A stretch of 64,000 bases of DNA from an uncultured SAR202 cluster bacterium (GCA_902620405.1 CACNIC010000004.1:1-64000), one strand, 5' to 3'. Shown: positions 19,346 to 30,171, counted from the stretch's first letter. Numbers and translations are program-made. Notes: generated by a model not told the origin, from the sequence alone.

Positions 19346-20551
19346 ATGAGAAAGTTGATATACATAATTTTTATATTTTTGCTACTTTCTTGTGCATCTG
19401 ATGATAATGAATCTAATGAAAATTTTTCTGATTCACAAAGCAACAACCAAAGTGAAGAATTAATTTTTTCTAATACTGAAATTTTAAATACTGACGTTAA
19501 ATGTGAAGAATTTGATACACACGTATACTGCATATCAAAATCTGCTCAAGTTGCTAAAAAATATCCAAAATGGGGAACTTTAACTGGTTATTCACCAGAA
19601 GTATTTTGTTCAACTGACCTTCCATTGCTTGTATGCACTGAGACAACTAAGTCTTTGCTGGCAGCAATGATGGAGTGGGGTAGTTATGGAAATGCAGAAT
19701 ATTGGATTATAGGTTCAGATAAAACAGCTGCAAAGAATTTAACAGACCTAAATTGTCAAAGAAGAAAAGAAAAAGATCAAATGAGGCTTGAAGACTGTGA
19801 ATGGAAGCATGGGCCAAATGGAGATCACGGGTTTGAATCTTATAGGCTAATTGGAGAAGAAAGTATAAAAACTAATCAGCCTAGTGGCAGTGCTGGCCTT
19901 AATGGTGATAGGGGATGGGGATTTCATTATTTTACTTCTTCAATACCAATTGGTTTAACTGATTACTTTCCATACATTGAACCTTGGCAAGAACAAAAGC
20001 TTGCATTTCATGAATATTTTCATGCTTTCCAACATTCATTTATTGAAACTGAAGATTATGACATAAGAGACAAGCTTCTCGGTCCTGTCTGGTTTAATGA
20101 AGGGGGGGCAGAATACATGGCCCATATAGGATTTAAAAAATCATTTGATGAAGGCATTTTATCAACTCCAATTAAAGAAGACACAACTAATCCATATGAC
20201 TTTAAAGAAGCTATGAGAAATAAATTGGAATATGCCAAGATGAGTAAAAAAGAGGTATGCCCAAACTTAGATATTGGTGATATGTCTTATCAAAATGATT
20301 GTAATGGTGCTAGTTATGATCTTGGAACTTGGGCACATATATTACTTGAAAGTAAAACTACAATGCCAAATCTATTAGTTGATAAATTTTACCCAATATT
20401 AGAAGAAAATGGCTGGGAAGAAGCTTTCAATAAAACATATGGAATATCTCCAAAAGAATTTTATAGTGAATTCAACCAATTTATTAATCAATCAACTGAT
20501 GATCAATTAAAGCTCCTAGATAAAATTTTTGAAAATTATAATTTAAATTAA
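19346..20551 (+). CDS. Putative lipoprotein zinc metallopeptidase
   Basis: Lipobox LLLSC; HEYFHAFQH (HExxH) and downstream WFNEGGAEYMAH; 401 aa. Confidence 0.6.
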   Translation: MRKLIYIIFIFLLLSCASDDNESNENFSDSQSNNQSEELIFSNTEILNTDVKCEEFDTHVYCISKSAQVAKKYPKWGTLTGYSPEVFCSTDLPLLVCTETTKSLLAAMMEWGSYGNAEYWIIGSDKTAAKNLTDLNCQRRKEKDQMRLEDCEWKHGPNGDHGFESYRLIGEESIKTNQPSGSAGLNGDRGWGFHYFTSSIPIGLTDYFPYIEPWQEQKLAFHEYFHAFQHSFIETEDYDIRDKLLGPVWFNEGGAEYMAHIGFKKSFDEGILSTPIKEDTTNPYDFKEAMRNKLEYAKMSKKEVCPNLDIGDMSYQNDCNGASYDLGTWAHILLESKTTMPNLLVDKFYPILEENGWEEAFNKTYGISPKEFYSEFNQFINQSTDDQLKLLDKIFENYNLN

Positions 20552-20553
20552 TT

Positions 20554-22545
20554 TCAATTTTTTAATTGTTTTAATAATTCTTCTATTGACTCAGATGGCA
20601 ATTCGCAATGATAGTTTTTGCAGAAATATGCCAAATTCTTATTTTCTACGTATTTATTATCTGAGATGTAGAAAGATTTATTTCCATTATTAAAACCAAA
20701 TGTTGTGGTCGGCATAAATTCAGAACTTATTGCTCGAATAAAATTATTAATACTATTTCCAGTTAAAACTATTTGAGAAGAATAGTTTTCAAAATTCAAA
20801 AGTTTTATCCAATTGCAATGAGCTGCTGGAAACCTTCCAATATCATTGCTGGCATTTTTTAATTGTTTTTCAACAATTTCTTTATATTCTTTATTATTTG
20901 TAATTACGCTTAATTTAATTAGGACTTCGCATGCAACAGAGATGCCTGAAGCAGTAATATTATCTTGAGTGGTACTAGGCCTAACTAGAGTGTCGGTGCT
21001 ACTTTTCCCTGAATCATAAAATTTACCTTCTTTTTCTGACCAAAATTCATCAATCATTTTTTCCGCAAAAAACATTGCTTTTTCAATCCATTTATTTTCT
21101 CCAGAAGATTCATTAAGCTCTATTAAAGCTTGGATAAAGTATGAATAGTCTTCAAGTTGCCCATGTATATTTGAAGGTGTATTTTCATATGATGCACGCT
21201 GTATTTTATTATTTAAAATATTATTTTTAAGTAAGTATTTAGCATTTTTTTCTGCAATTTCTATCCACTTTTTATTTTCAAAAATTGCACCAGCTTTAGC
21301 AAAAACTTTAAGTGCCATTGAGTTCCATGAAGTTATAACCTTTTTATCAGTTAGTGGAGGTACTCTTTTAGATCTTTCATCGTATAATTTTTTTAGTGCT
21401 TCAGAAATAATTTTTTTATCTTCATTATCAATATCTTCATTTTTAAATAAAATATTTTTTCCTTCAAAATTACCTTCTTTAGTTAAATTAAAATTAGAAA
21501 TAATTTTTTCTGCCTCTTCTTTATTTAAAACAGAATTAATTTCATCGATTGACCAGGTGAAAAACTTTCCCTCAACGCCTTCACTATCTGCATCTTGAGC
21601 AGAATAAAAGCCACCGTTTTCTGAAAACATTTCTTTTGATAAGTAATTAAGTGTTTTTTCAACTGTATCTTTATATTTTTCTTTCTTTGTAATTCTGTAT
21701 GCATTTAAATAAAGGTAAGCAAGTGAAGTATTGTCATAAAGCATTTTTTCAAAATGTGGAACAAGCCACTTTTCATCTACTGAATATCTATGAAATCCTC
21801 CGCCAACTTGATCATGGATTCCGCCTTTTTCAATTGCATCTAAAGTCTCGAGTGAAATATTTAAAAAATCTTGATCTTTAGTTTTTGAATAGTGTTCTAG
21901 TATAAATTCATGAAGAATTGGTTGTGGAAATTTAGGGGCCTTTCCAAATCCTTTATTTGTTTGGTCAAAGTCGTTTTCAAGATTGTTTTTTATATATAAT
22001 CTTGCAGTATTTTCATCGTTTTCAATTTCTTCCTTATTGCTTTCAAATTGCTTTTTTAATATTTCAGTTATTTCAGTTGAGGATTTTTCAATGTCATTTC
22101 TCTTGGTTGCGTAAAGCAATGTTATTTTCTTTAATACTTCTATAAAACTCGGGATGCCGTGTCTTCCCTCTTTTGGAAAATATGTGCCAGCAAAAAAAGG
22201 CTTTCCTTCTGGAGTCAAAAAAGAACTCATTGGCCAACCTCCGTGTCCTGCAATAATTTGAACACTAGTCATATACACGGAATCTACATCTGGTCTTTCT
22301 TCACGATCAACTTTTATTGAAACAAAGTTTTTATTTAAAAAATCAGCGGTTTCCTGATCTTCAAAACTTTCCTCCTCCATAACATGGCACCAATGACATG
22401 CGGAATACCCGATACTTAAAAAAATTGGTTTGTCTTCATTTTTAGATTTTTCAAAAGCTTCTTTTCCCCATGGGAACCAATCAACAGGATTGTCTTTATG
22501 CTGCAAAAGATATTCACTTTTTTCATTTTGAAGTCTATTTGGCAT
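20554..22545 (-). CDS. Thioredoxin-domain protein, DUF255/YyaL family (SPATA20-like)
   Basis: [66 protein letters not shown]. Confidence 0.93.
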   Translation of the reverse strand: MPNRLQNEKSEYLLQHKDNPVDWFPWGKEAFEKSKNEDKPIFLSIGYSACHWCHVMEEESFEDQETADFLNKNFVSIKVDREERPDVDSVYMTSVQIIAGHGGWPMSSFLTPEGKPFFAGTYFPKEGRHGIPSFIEVLKKITLLYATKRNDIEKSSTEITEILKKQFESNKEEIENDENTARLYIKNNLENDFDQTNKGFGKAPKFPQPILHEFILEHYSKTKDQDFLNISLETLDAIEKGGIHDQVGGGFHRYSVDEKWLVPHFEKMLYDNTSLAYLYLNAYRITKKEKYKDTVEKTLNYLSKEMFSENGGFYSAQDADSEGVEGKFFTWSIDEINSVLNKEEAEKIISNFNLTKEGNFEGKNILFKNEDIDNEDKKIISEALKKLYDERSKRVPPLTDKKVITSWNSMALKVFAKAGAIFENKKWIEIAEKNAKYLLKNNILNNKIQRASYENTPSNIHGQLEDYSYFIQALIELNESSGENKWIEKAMFFAEKMIDEFWSEKEGKFYDSGKSSTDTLVRPSTTQDNITASGISVACEVLIKLSVITNNKEYKEIVEKQLKNASNDIGRFPAAHCNWIKLLNFENYSSQIVLTGNSINNFIRAISSEFMPTTTFGFNNGNKSFYISDNKYVENKNLAYFCKNYHCELPSESIEELLKQLKN

Positions 22546-23144
22546 TAGTCATACCAAAATCTTTGCTCTTTCCAGGGGTCACCATACATATGATATCCGT
22601 ATTGTTCCCAGTATCCTGGCCTGTCAGATTCTCCTAAATGGATACCTTTAACCCATTTAGCAGATTTCCATAAATAAAGATGAGGCACCAATAATCTTGC
22701 AGGACCTCCATGATCCTTTTCAAGATCTTTTCCATCAAAGGTTGTGACCACAGACCCCTTTTTATCTAATAAATCTACAAGAGGTAAATTTGTTGTATAT
22801 CCGCCAAAACAATATGCCATAATAAATTTATGCTTTTCTTTATCAATTATTCCATCTAAAAGATCTTCTATGTATACACCAGTCCAAACAGTATCTAATT
22901 TTGACCACCTAGTAACACAATGTATATCGGTCTCAATAGTTTCTTGTTTTAGGTTATTAAATTCTTCCCAATTAAATGATCTTAGTAATTCATTTTCATA
23001 CTTTATTTCAAATACCCATTCTGATGTTTCTACTGTTGGAGCTGGTCCATCAGTTAGCACAGGAAACTTGTCAGTCACAGTTTGACCAGGCGGAACTCTG
23101 TTGTTCTCGTCTTTCTCAACTTTTAATGGTTTTTTAAAAAACAT
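22545..23144 (-). CDS. Sulfite oxidase-like molybdopterin-dependent oxidoreductase (soluble, short form)
   Basis: [18 protein letters not shown] (moco Cys), [23 protein letters not shown]. Confidence 0.87.
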   Translation of the reverse strand: MFFKKPLKVEKDENNRVPPGQTVTDKFPVLTDGPAPTVETSEWVFEIKYENELLRSFNWEEFNNLKQETIETDIHCVTRWSKLDTVWTGVYIEDLLDGIIDKEKHKFIMAYCFGGYTTNLPLVDLLDKKGSVVTTFDGKDLEKDHGGPARLLVPHLYLWKSAKWVKGIHLGESDRPGYWEQYGYHMYGDPWKEQRFWYD

Positions 23145-23197
23145 GCAATTTAAACTAATATATAACTATTAAATATATTATCATTCGGGGGTTTAAC

Positions 23198-23968
23198 ATG
23201 GGAAAACTAGATAACTTAGGTGCTATTGTAACTGGTGCAGCAGAAGGAATTGGAGAAGCAATCGCTTTAGAACTTGCTTCAAATGGGGCAAAAGTTGCAT
23301 GCATAGATTTTAATGAAGAATCCGGGAGTGACACTGCAAAAAAAATAATTGATAGTGGGGGAGAAGCAGTTTTTATTAAAACAGATATTTCTGACCCTGA
23401 TCAAGTAAAAAAAATGGTTGATGGATCAGTTGAATATTTGGGATCTATTGATATTTTAGTAAATAATGCTGCTAAATTTACTTTTGGTGCAGTAGAGGAT
23501 GTTTCTCAAGAGGAGTGGGAAGATATTTTAAAAGTTAATGTTATTGGTTATTCGACATGTGTAAAAGAATCTCTTCCTTATCTAAAAAAATCTGGGAAAT
23601 CTGCTGTAGTGAATCTAGCATCAGTAAGCTCAATAATTGCAGGACCAAAATTTGTTCCATACAATACAAGTAAAGGAGCAGTGTTAATGCTTACAAGATC
23701 TCTTGCTGTAGATTTAGCTGAATATGGAATAAGAGTAAATGCAGTATGCCCAGGCTCGATTCATACCTCTGCAACTTATAAACATATTGCTCACATGGGA
23801 ACTGATGTTGAAAAGACATTAAAGGAATTTCAAGAAGGATCTTTACTGAAAAGGCAAGGAAAACCTGAAGAAGTTGCTAAAGCTGTATTATTTTTAGCAA
23901 GCAACGAAGATTCTTCTTTTATTACTGGTGAAAATATCATTGTTGATGGAGGGTTGATATATACATAA
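23198..23968 (+). CDS. SDR family oxidoreductase
   Basis: TGAAEGIGEAIA, NNAA, YNTSKGAV, NAVCPGSIHT motifs. Confidence 0.92.
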   Translation: MGKLDNLGAIVTGAAEGIGEAIALELASNGAKVACIDFNEESGSDTAKKIIDSGGEAVFIKTDISDPDQVKKMVDGSVEYLGSIDILVNNAAKFTFGAVEDVSQEEWEDILKVNVIGYSTCVKESLPYLKKSGKSAVVNLASVSSIIAGPKFVPYNTSKGAVLMLTRSLAVDLAEYGIRVNAVCPGSIHTSATYKHIAHMGTDVEKTLKEFQEGSLLKRQGKPEEVAKAVLFLASNEDSSFITGENIIVDGGLIYT

Positions 23969-23972
23969 AAAT

Positions 23973-25130
23973 ATGGATGAAAAACTTGAAAAACATGTAG
24001 ATAAATTAATTGAAGAGAATCTTAAATTTAATAAAAAAAGTTTAGATGCAAAGAGGCAAGCTGCAAAAAAACTAAAAAGAAAAGTTAGGTCATTAAAAAA
24101 TTTAGATGCACCAGATAACGTGGCAATTTATGGTACTGACGGAGGAAATAATACTTTTAATTTTGATGCTGCTGGACTAAAAATTGTAAGAGTTAGTGAC
24201 AATAATAATAATTTTGAAGAAATAGACATAATAACTGATGCGGATAAAAGGCGAGACGCACTTGATAGAAAACACTTGAACTCTAGGGGTGAACCAATTA
24301 AAAATCCATACACAGGAAAAACAACATCAATTGGAAAGTTAATGTATGAGATGGGGTTTTCCTCAATTGAAGAATTTACTCTAATTACACAAAAAAGACT
24401 TGAAGAAGGTTCATCTTGGCTAACTGATTACAGAGAACTTATGGAATGGGCAGTTGTTTATGATTTCCTAGATCATGAATTTTTAAATGATACTGTCATT
24501 CTTAGAGAAGGACAACTAAGGTCAAAGATATTCAGAGGGGAATATTTAATAAAAATTGGTGAGAAAATGAATGAAAAAATTGAGAATCAATATAAGAAAA
24601 GAAAGAAAAATATATTTCTTGCGGCAGTTGCAAAAAGTAGTAGCTTTATTGATATGAACAGAATGGCCTTAAATGAAGAAGGCGTAATGGTAATAGATAA
24701 GCCAGCATGTGTTTATCTCCCTGAAGACCTTGAGCAAAAAGCATTAAATTATGGTGAGTGGGGTATGAGAATAAATTCTTGGGATGGAAAAGGTGAACAC
24801 CCAAAACAAAATTTGTCTGAAGCATATTTGGCAAAATTTGGACCAAGAAAGTATGACAAAGTCTATCCTGTTGATATTTTTTATACTCAACAAAGTAAGG
24901 CAGAAAGGATAATAAGCACTATAGCAAAAGATTCAGAAGGTTCTTATCCGATTCCTTCTTTCCCGAAATCATTACAAAGAGCCCATGACAAATCTGCTAT
25001 AACAGGGCTATTTAAAGATGAATTGAATGCTAAATATATGCAGGGGGTAAGAAAGTATTTAGGTTCCGAAGGATTTGCAATTAATAAGCTTTTAAATGTA
25101 GATTATGAATCAAGGAGGTATGGCTCATGA
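23973..25130 (+). CDS. NurA-like nuclease (divergent)
   Basis: YGTDGGNN (DGS-like motif), VILREGQLR, AAVAKSSS, KVYPVDIFYTQQ; directly upstream of and overlapping a HerA-like ATPase. Confidence 0.6.
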   Translation: MDEKLEKHVDKLIEENLKFNKKSLDAKRQAAKKLKRKVRSLKNLDAPDNVAIYGTDGGNNTFNFDAAGLKIVRVSDNNNNFEEIDIITDADKRRDALDRKHLNSRGEPIKNPYTGKTTSIGKLMYEMGFSSIEEFTLITQKRLEEGSSWLTDYRELMEWAVVYDFLDHEFLNDTVILREGQLRSKIFRGEYLIKIGEKMNEKIENQYKKRKKNIFLAAVAKSSSFIDMNRMALNEEGVMVIDKPACVYLPEDLEQKALNYGEWGMRINSWDGKGEHPKQNLSEAYLAKFGPRKYDKVYPVDIFYTQQSKAERIISTIAKDSEGSYPIPSFPKSLQRAHDKSAITGLFKDELNAKYMQGVRKYLGSEGFAINKLLNVDYESRRYGS

Positions 25131-27139
25131 AGTTTTTAGATCAAAAAAAGTTAGCAGGGTATTTTAAGGGTTATGATGATCAATATGTAGCTAATTTAGT
25201 CTTGCCATATGGACTACAGGATAATCCCACAGAATTGCATGACATTCCAATTATTGGACAATTTATATTAATTGAGCTTCCAAATGATTCAATTACTCTT
25301 GGAAGGATATCAACATTTAATGCAGGCGGCAGGTTAACACAAGCTGATGCTGAAGATACAACCCTTATAGAATTGCAAGAAAGAAGAAATTTACCCACTA
25401 ATATGCTTGATCACTTCCTTAAATTTCATTCAAGAGTCCACATACTTGGGACAATAAAAAATATTTCAACTAGTCCTATCTTTGTTCCAACTCAAAGAAG
25501 AATTCCACCATTTGGTAGCTGGGTATATTTTCCTAGTGATTCCGCACTACAGTTTTTGGCTGGAGAAATTAACAATGATCCAAATGAATTAGGCGATTTA
25601 GCTTTTGGAGACTTTATTCATTCGGATGATACAGAAGTTCATGGAGAGCTTTTTGAAATTATTGATCCAAATATAAAAGTAAAGTTTGATATTAATAACT
25701 TAGTTTCAAAAAGATCGTTTGTTTTTGCGAGAGCAGGTTTTGGGAAATCTAATTTAACAAAGAAGTTATTTAGCGATCTATATGAAGATGATTCAGATAG
25801 TATTGGGACGATAATTTTTGATCCAGAAGGAGAGTATTTTTGGCCTGACAATAAAGGAAGGCCCGGATTATGTGATGTACCACACCTTGAAGATAAATTA
25901 TTAATTTTTACAGATCGAAAAAGCGATAGCGAGTTCTATTCGTCCTTTATTGGTGGAGGTTTATCTTATAATTTTAATGAGTTTTCAGCTTCAGAAATCT
26001 TATCAATTTACTTACATCCTGAGATATTAGATCAGGCTTGGGTAAGAAATTTTATGGATTTGGGGCAAAGAAACTGGACAGAAATAATTGAATTATACCA
26101 AAATAACCCCAATGCAAACGTGCAAGATTTAAAAAATATAATTCAAATTGTAGGTGCTAATCCAGATGCACAATATGCTGCTGCGCACAGTAATCTTAAG
26201 CGTATTTTTAGGAACCATGATTCAAATAATAATTTAATTACCTACGTTTTAGATGCAATGTCCGAGGGAAAAATATGCATTATTGATATATCTATGTTGA
26301 GCTCTTCAAATGGCATGAGACTAATTGGTTTAGTGTTGAGAAATATATTTAATATGGCACAAGAAAGATTTACAAATACTGATAGCGAGCCATTGCAGGT
26401 GATTGCAGCTATTGAAGAAGCTCAGTCAGTTTTGAATTCTTATGGTACGACAGCAGTACCAATTATTGAATGGGTTAAAGAAGGCAGAAAATACGGACTT
26501 GGTTCATTTTTAATCACTCAGCAGCCGGGTAGCATTGATCAAGAAATTTTGAGTCAAGGCGACAATTGGTTTGTTTTCCATCTTTTATCAAAAACTGATT
26601 TAAATGTTTTAGGTAATGCCAATTCAAATTTTTCAGATGATATTCAATTTTTAATTTCAAAAGAGTCTCTTCCTGGAAATGGATTTTATTGGAGTTCTAG
26701 CTCTAATAGACAATACCCAATAGGTTTTAGGGGAAATAATTTTGGAGAAAAAATAAATAATAATTACATTGGTCAATATAAGCCAATTGATCCTGAAAAT
26801 ACTAAAAAGGCTGCTAATACTTTTGCTTCTAAGTTAAAAAAAAGAAAGTCTCCCCAGGAAAGAAAAAAAGGAAAATCAGAAGAAACTATCAATGGGGCCA
26901 ACAATGAAATTAGCAATGATAGCTTTTCAAATGAAAAGTGGACCAATGAAGACTGGGTAATTCAAAGTAAAAAAGGATTAATATTTTCATACAGAGCATC
27001 TAGATACAAAAATTGGTTAGTTGAAGATGTTTATAATGAAGATAAAACTTATATAACCAAATGGTTAAAAAAAATGGATGATGAGGGAGAACTTCCAGCA
27101 TTTTCAAAAAAACAATTAAAAAAATATTTTGAAAAGTAA
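25127..27139 (+). CDS. HerA-like hexameric ATPase / DNA translocase
   Basis: N-terminal HAS-barrel-like region, Walker A FARAGFGKSNLTK, Walker B-like IIFDPEGEY, AAIEEAQSVLN, EGRKYGLGSFLITQQPGSI. Confidence 0.85.
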   Translation: MKFLDQKKLAGYFKGYDDQYVANLVLPYGLQDNPTELHDIPIIGQFILIELPNDSITLGRISTFNAGGRLTQADAEDTTLIELQERRNLPTNMLDHFLKFHSRVHILGTIKNISTSPIFVPTQRRIPPFGSWVYFPSDSALQFLAGEINNDPNELGDLAFGDFIHSDDTEVHGELFEIIDPNIKVKFDINNLVSKRSFVFARAGFGKSNLTKKLFSDLYEDDSDSIGTIIFDPEGEYFWPDNKGRPGLCDVPHLEDKLLIFTDRKSDSEFYSSFIGGGLSYNFNEFSASEILSIYLHPEILDQAWVRNFMDLGQRNWTEIIELYQNNPNANVQDLKNIIQIVGANPDAQYAAAHSNLKRIFRNHDSNNNLITYVLDAMSEGKICIIDISMLSSSNGMRLIGLVLRNIFNMAQERFTNTDSEPLQVIAAIEEAQSVLNSYGTTAVPIIEWVKEGRKYGLGSFLITQQPGSIDQEILSQGDNWFVFHLLSKTDLNVLGNANSNFSDDIQFLISKESLPGNGFYWSSSSNRQYPIGFRGNNFGEKINNNYIGQYKPIDPENTKKAANTFASKLKKRKSPQERKKGKSEETINGANNEISNDSFSNEKWTNEDWVIQSKKGLIFSYRASRYKNWLVEDVYNEDKTYITKWLKKMDDEGELPAFSKKQLKKYFEK

Positions 27140-28220
27140 TAAATTTTCTTTAAATTCAATCTCTCCATACTACACCATGTTCCCTGTTGAATTTCCTTCA
27201 AGAATCATTAAAAGATATGTTAAAAAAAATTTAAATATTTTAGATCCATTTTGCGGTAGAGGTACAACAAATTTTGCTGCTTCAAAACTTGGATATTACT
27301 CAACAGGGATTGATTCAAGTCCAGTTGCAACTGCCATTTCAGAATCAAAGGTAACTTATGTATCCTCTAATAAAGTAATTAAAGAAGCAGAAAATATATT
27401 AAATAAAAATAAAAACATGAAAGTTCCAAAAAATGATTTTTGGAATCTTGCTTATCACCCTGAAGTACTAAATCAGATTTGTTTGCTTCGAGAAGAATTG
27501 CTAAATAAATGTGACACACCTGAAAGAAAAGGACTTAGGGCAATAATTTTAGGTTCTCTTCATGGGCCAAAATTAAAATATGAACAAAGCTATCTTTCAA
27601 ATCAATGCCCGAGAACTTTTGCTCCAAAACCAAAATATGCAAGCAATTTTTGGAAAAAAAGAGGACTTCTGCCTGACAATGTAGATGTAATTCAAGTTAT
27701 CCAAAAAAGAGCACTTAGATATTTTAATGATGAAATAAAAGTTGAAGGCATGATAATAAAAGGGGACAGCAGGGATAAAAATTTATTTAAAAAAATAAAT
27801 AAAAAATTTGATTGGATTATCACTTCACCCCCTTATTTTGGAATGAATACTTACATTCAAGATCAATGGATTAGGAATTGGTTCGTTGGTGGTAGTCATG
27901 AAGTTGATTACACTTCGCCAGATCAGATAATGCATTCAAATGAAGAAATGTATTTGGAAGATTTATCTTCAGTTTGGAAGAATATAGAAAAAGTTTCAAA
28001 TAATGGTGCGAGGCTAATAATAAGATTTGGAGACCTTCCTTCAAAAGAATCAAATGCAAGAGATTTAATTAAAAGGTCTTTAATAAATACAAACTGGAAA
28101 AACATCAGAGCATATAAAGAAGGTTTGAGCTCAAAAGGCAGAAGGCAATCTGATTACTTCTTAAAAAATAGCTCGCAACCTAAGCAAGAATATAACGTTT
28201 GGGCTACTTTAAAAGTTTAA
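27129..28220 (+). CDS. DNA methyltransferase (N4-cytosine or N6-adenine type) with motif order X-I-IV
   Basis: MFPVEFPSRIIKRYV (motif X-like), ILDPFCGRGTTNFAASKLG (motif I), DWIITSPPYFGMNTYIQ (motif IV); TTG start, 11-nt overlap with HerA gene. Confidence 0.82.
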   Translation: MKSNKFSLNSISPYYTMFPVEFPSRIIKRYVKKNLNILDPFCGRGTTNFAASKLGYYSTGIDSSPVATAISESKVTYVSSNKVIKEAENILNKNKNMKVPKNDFWNLAYHPEVLNQICLLREELLNKCDTPERKGLRAIILGSLHGPKLKYEQSYLSNQCPRTFAPKPKYASNFWKKRGLLPDNVDVIQVIQKRALRYFNDEIKVEGMIIKGDSRDKNLFKKINKKFDWIITSPPYFGMNTYIQDQWIRNWFVGGSHEVDYTSPDQIMHSNEEMYLEDLSSVWKNIEKVSNNGARLIIRFGDLPSKESNARDLIKRSLINTNWKNIRAYKEGLSSKGRRQSDYFLKNSSQPKQEYNVWATLKV

Positions 28221-28221
28221 T

Positions 28222-29397
28222 TTACCAGTTAGTAAAGGCTCCATCATTTCTTGTTAGGAAAGGTGGGAATCCATCTAAAGTTGCATGATATTTTTCTGCA
28301 ACTTCAGAATCAAATTCGATTCCAAGTCCCGGTAAATCATTACACCATGCATACCCATCTTCCCAAGAAATTTGAACTGGAAAAATATCATTTGCAGTCG
28401 TTCCAGGTTTCTTAGGCATTTCTTGAACCCCAACATTTGTGGATGCCATACAAAGTGAAACGCATGCAGCAGCACTTATTGCTCCCAATGGATTATGAGG
28501 CACAATATCTATGTAATGGGTCTCTGCCCAATTAGTTATTTTTTTTGATTCAGTAATACCACCTGCTATACAGAAATCAATTCTTGCATAATTAATTAAA
28601 TCTTCTTCAATTACTTGCCTGAATTGCCATTTACTAGACCATTGCTCTCCGGCAGCAATTGGAAGTGAAGTGTGTTTTGAAAGATTTCTATATGCATGAG
28701 GACTTTCAGACCTTAAAGGGTCTTCAATGAAAAATGGGTTAAACTCTTCAAGTCTTTTACATAAATCTATTACGTGAGCAGTATCAAGCCTGGTATGCAC
28801 ATCGAGGCAAATATTTATGTCATCTCCAACTGCATCCCTGATTTTTGCAAACTGCTCAGTTGTTAATTTAACTGATTCTGTTGGTTCTAAAATTCCAGGA
28901 TTCTTATATGTTGTTTGATCAGTTTTTACTGCATCATGAGTTTCTAATAATCCAAATCTAACAAATTTCCATCCTTCATCAGTTGTTTTTTTGCAATTTT
29001 CAACTAAAGCATCAGTCCCTCTTCCAAAATTATGAGGATAGCAAACTACTTTTTCTCTAACTGCTCCACCAAGTAATTTATATAGAGGCATATCAACTGA
29101 CTTTGCTTTCAAGTCCCAAAGTGCAATATCTATTGCGGCAATTGCAGATGAATAGATTACTCCAGGTGGAAAAAAATTTCCTCGAAACATTATTTGCCAT
29201 AATTTTTCAGATTCCCAGGGGTCTTCTCCAATAAGTCTTTTTTCAAGGTGTTCAATAGCAGAAATTACTGTTTTTCCCATATTTGGAACACCAACTTCAC
29301 CAAGCCCTTTAAGTCCATTATCAGTACATACTTCAATATATAAAGAAATTCTTCCATCGTGAGAAAGAGGGTATTTTTTTATCTCTGTAATTTTCAT
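28222..29397 (-). CDS. Enolase superfamily (mandelate racemase/galactonate dehydratase-like) protein
   Basis: CLDVHTRLD, FFIEDPLRSE, AAGEQW metal-ligand motifs; start placed at MKITEIKKYP, preceded by AAAGGAGCA. Confidence 0.88.
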   Translation of the reverse strand: MKITEIKKYPLSHDGRISLYIEVCTDNGLKGLGEVGVPNMGKTVISAIEHLEKRLIGEDPWESEKLWQIMFRGNFFPPGVIYSSAIAAIDIALWDLKAKSVDMPLYKLLGGAVREKVVCYPHNFGRGTDALVENCKKTTDEGWKFVRFGLLETHDAVKTDQTTYKNPGILEPTESVKLTTEQFAKIRDAVGDDINICLDVHTRLDTAHVIDLCKRLEEFNPFFIEDPLRSESPHAYRNLSKHTSLPIAAGEQWSSKWQFRQVIEEDLINYARIDFCIAGGITESKKITNWAETHYIDIVPHNPLGAISAAACVSLCMASTNVGVQEMPKKPGTTANDIFPVQISWEDGYAWCNDLPGLGIEFDSEVAEKYHATLDGFPPFLTRNDGAFTNW

Positions 29398-29410
29398 TTC
29401 TTTGCTCCTT

Positions 29411-30169
29411 TTAGACAGTGAAGTAGGATCCTCCATTTGGAGAAATTATTTGGCCTGTTAAATAGTTTTGATCATCTGATGCAAGCATTAATGCAATTGA
29501 TGCAACATCTTTTTCTACACCAGGTCTTTTAAGAAGAGTAAGATTAACTACCAATCCTCCACCACCTGATTTTAATTCTTCTCTTGTAAGATCAGTTTCA
29601 ATAATTCCAGGAGAAATGCTGTTAACAAAGATATTGTGTTCTGCTCCATAGCGAGCTAAATTTTGAGTTATTGAATGAAGTCCTGCTTTTGATGCTGCAT
29701 AATGCGGGGTAGTTGGTCCACCATAAAGACCTGATACAGAACCAATATTAATAATTCTTCCACCACCATTTTTTTTCATTATTGGAAATACTTCTCTTGA
29801 GCAAAAGAAAGGACCTTTAAGGTTAACAGCCATTATGTCATCCCAGTCTTCTTCTTTTACGTCATCCATTTTAGCTTGCCTATTTATTCCGGCATTATTT
29901 ACAAGAACATCTATTTTAGAAAATTCATTTTCTACATTAGAAACCATTTTTTTGATTGAATCTAGATTTGAAGCTTCTAAATGAATAGCCATAGATTTAG
30001 AACCGTGAATCTCTATGTTTTTACATACTTCAATGGCTTTATTTTCATCGCTATTGTAAGTAATAATCACTGCTTCTGCTCCAGATTGAGCAAAAGTAAG
30101 AGCCATTGATTCTCCAAGACCTCTACTGCCTCCAGTAACAAGACATACTTTTCCGTTAAGTTCAAACAT
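29411..30169 (-). CDS. SDR family oxidoreductase
   Basis: TGGSRGLGESMA, NNAG, YAASKAGLHS, NSISPGIIET motifs. Confidence 0.92.
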   Translation of the reverse strand: MFELNGKVCLVTGGSRGLGESMALTFAQSGAEAVIITYNSDENKAIEVCKNIEIHGSKSMAIHLEASNLDSIKKMVSNVENEFSKIDVLVNNAGINRQAKMDDVKEEDWDDIMAVNLKGPFFCSREVFPIMKKNGGGRIINIGSVSGLYGGPTTPHYAASKAGLHSITQNLARYGAEHNIFVNSISPGIIETDLTREELKSGGGGLVVNLTLLKRPGVEKDVASIALMLASDDQNYLTGQIISPNGGSYFTV

Positions 30170-30171
30170 TT

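Noticed and set aside
23198-23968. SDR gene as a fourth member of the NurA/HerA/MTase cassette
   Set aside because: Only 4 nt upstream and may be co-transcribed, but it is a generic SDR with no link to DNA processing, so not counted as part of the system
29397-29436. Upstream start MEDPTSLSKRSKE for the enolase-superfamily gene (ORF track)
   Set aside because: Overlaps the SDR 3' end; ATG at 29397 has an upstream AGGAG and matches the MKITE start of the paralogs
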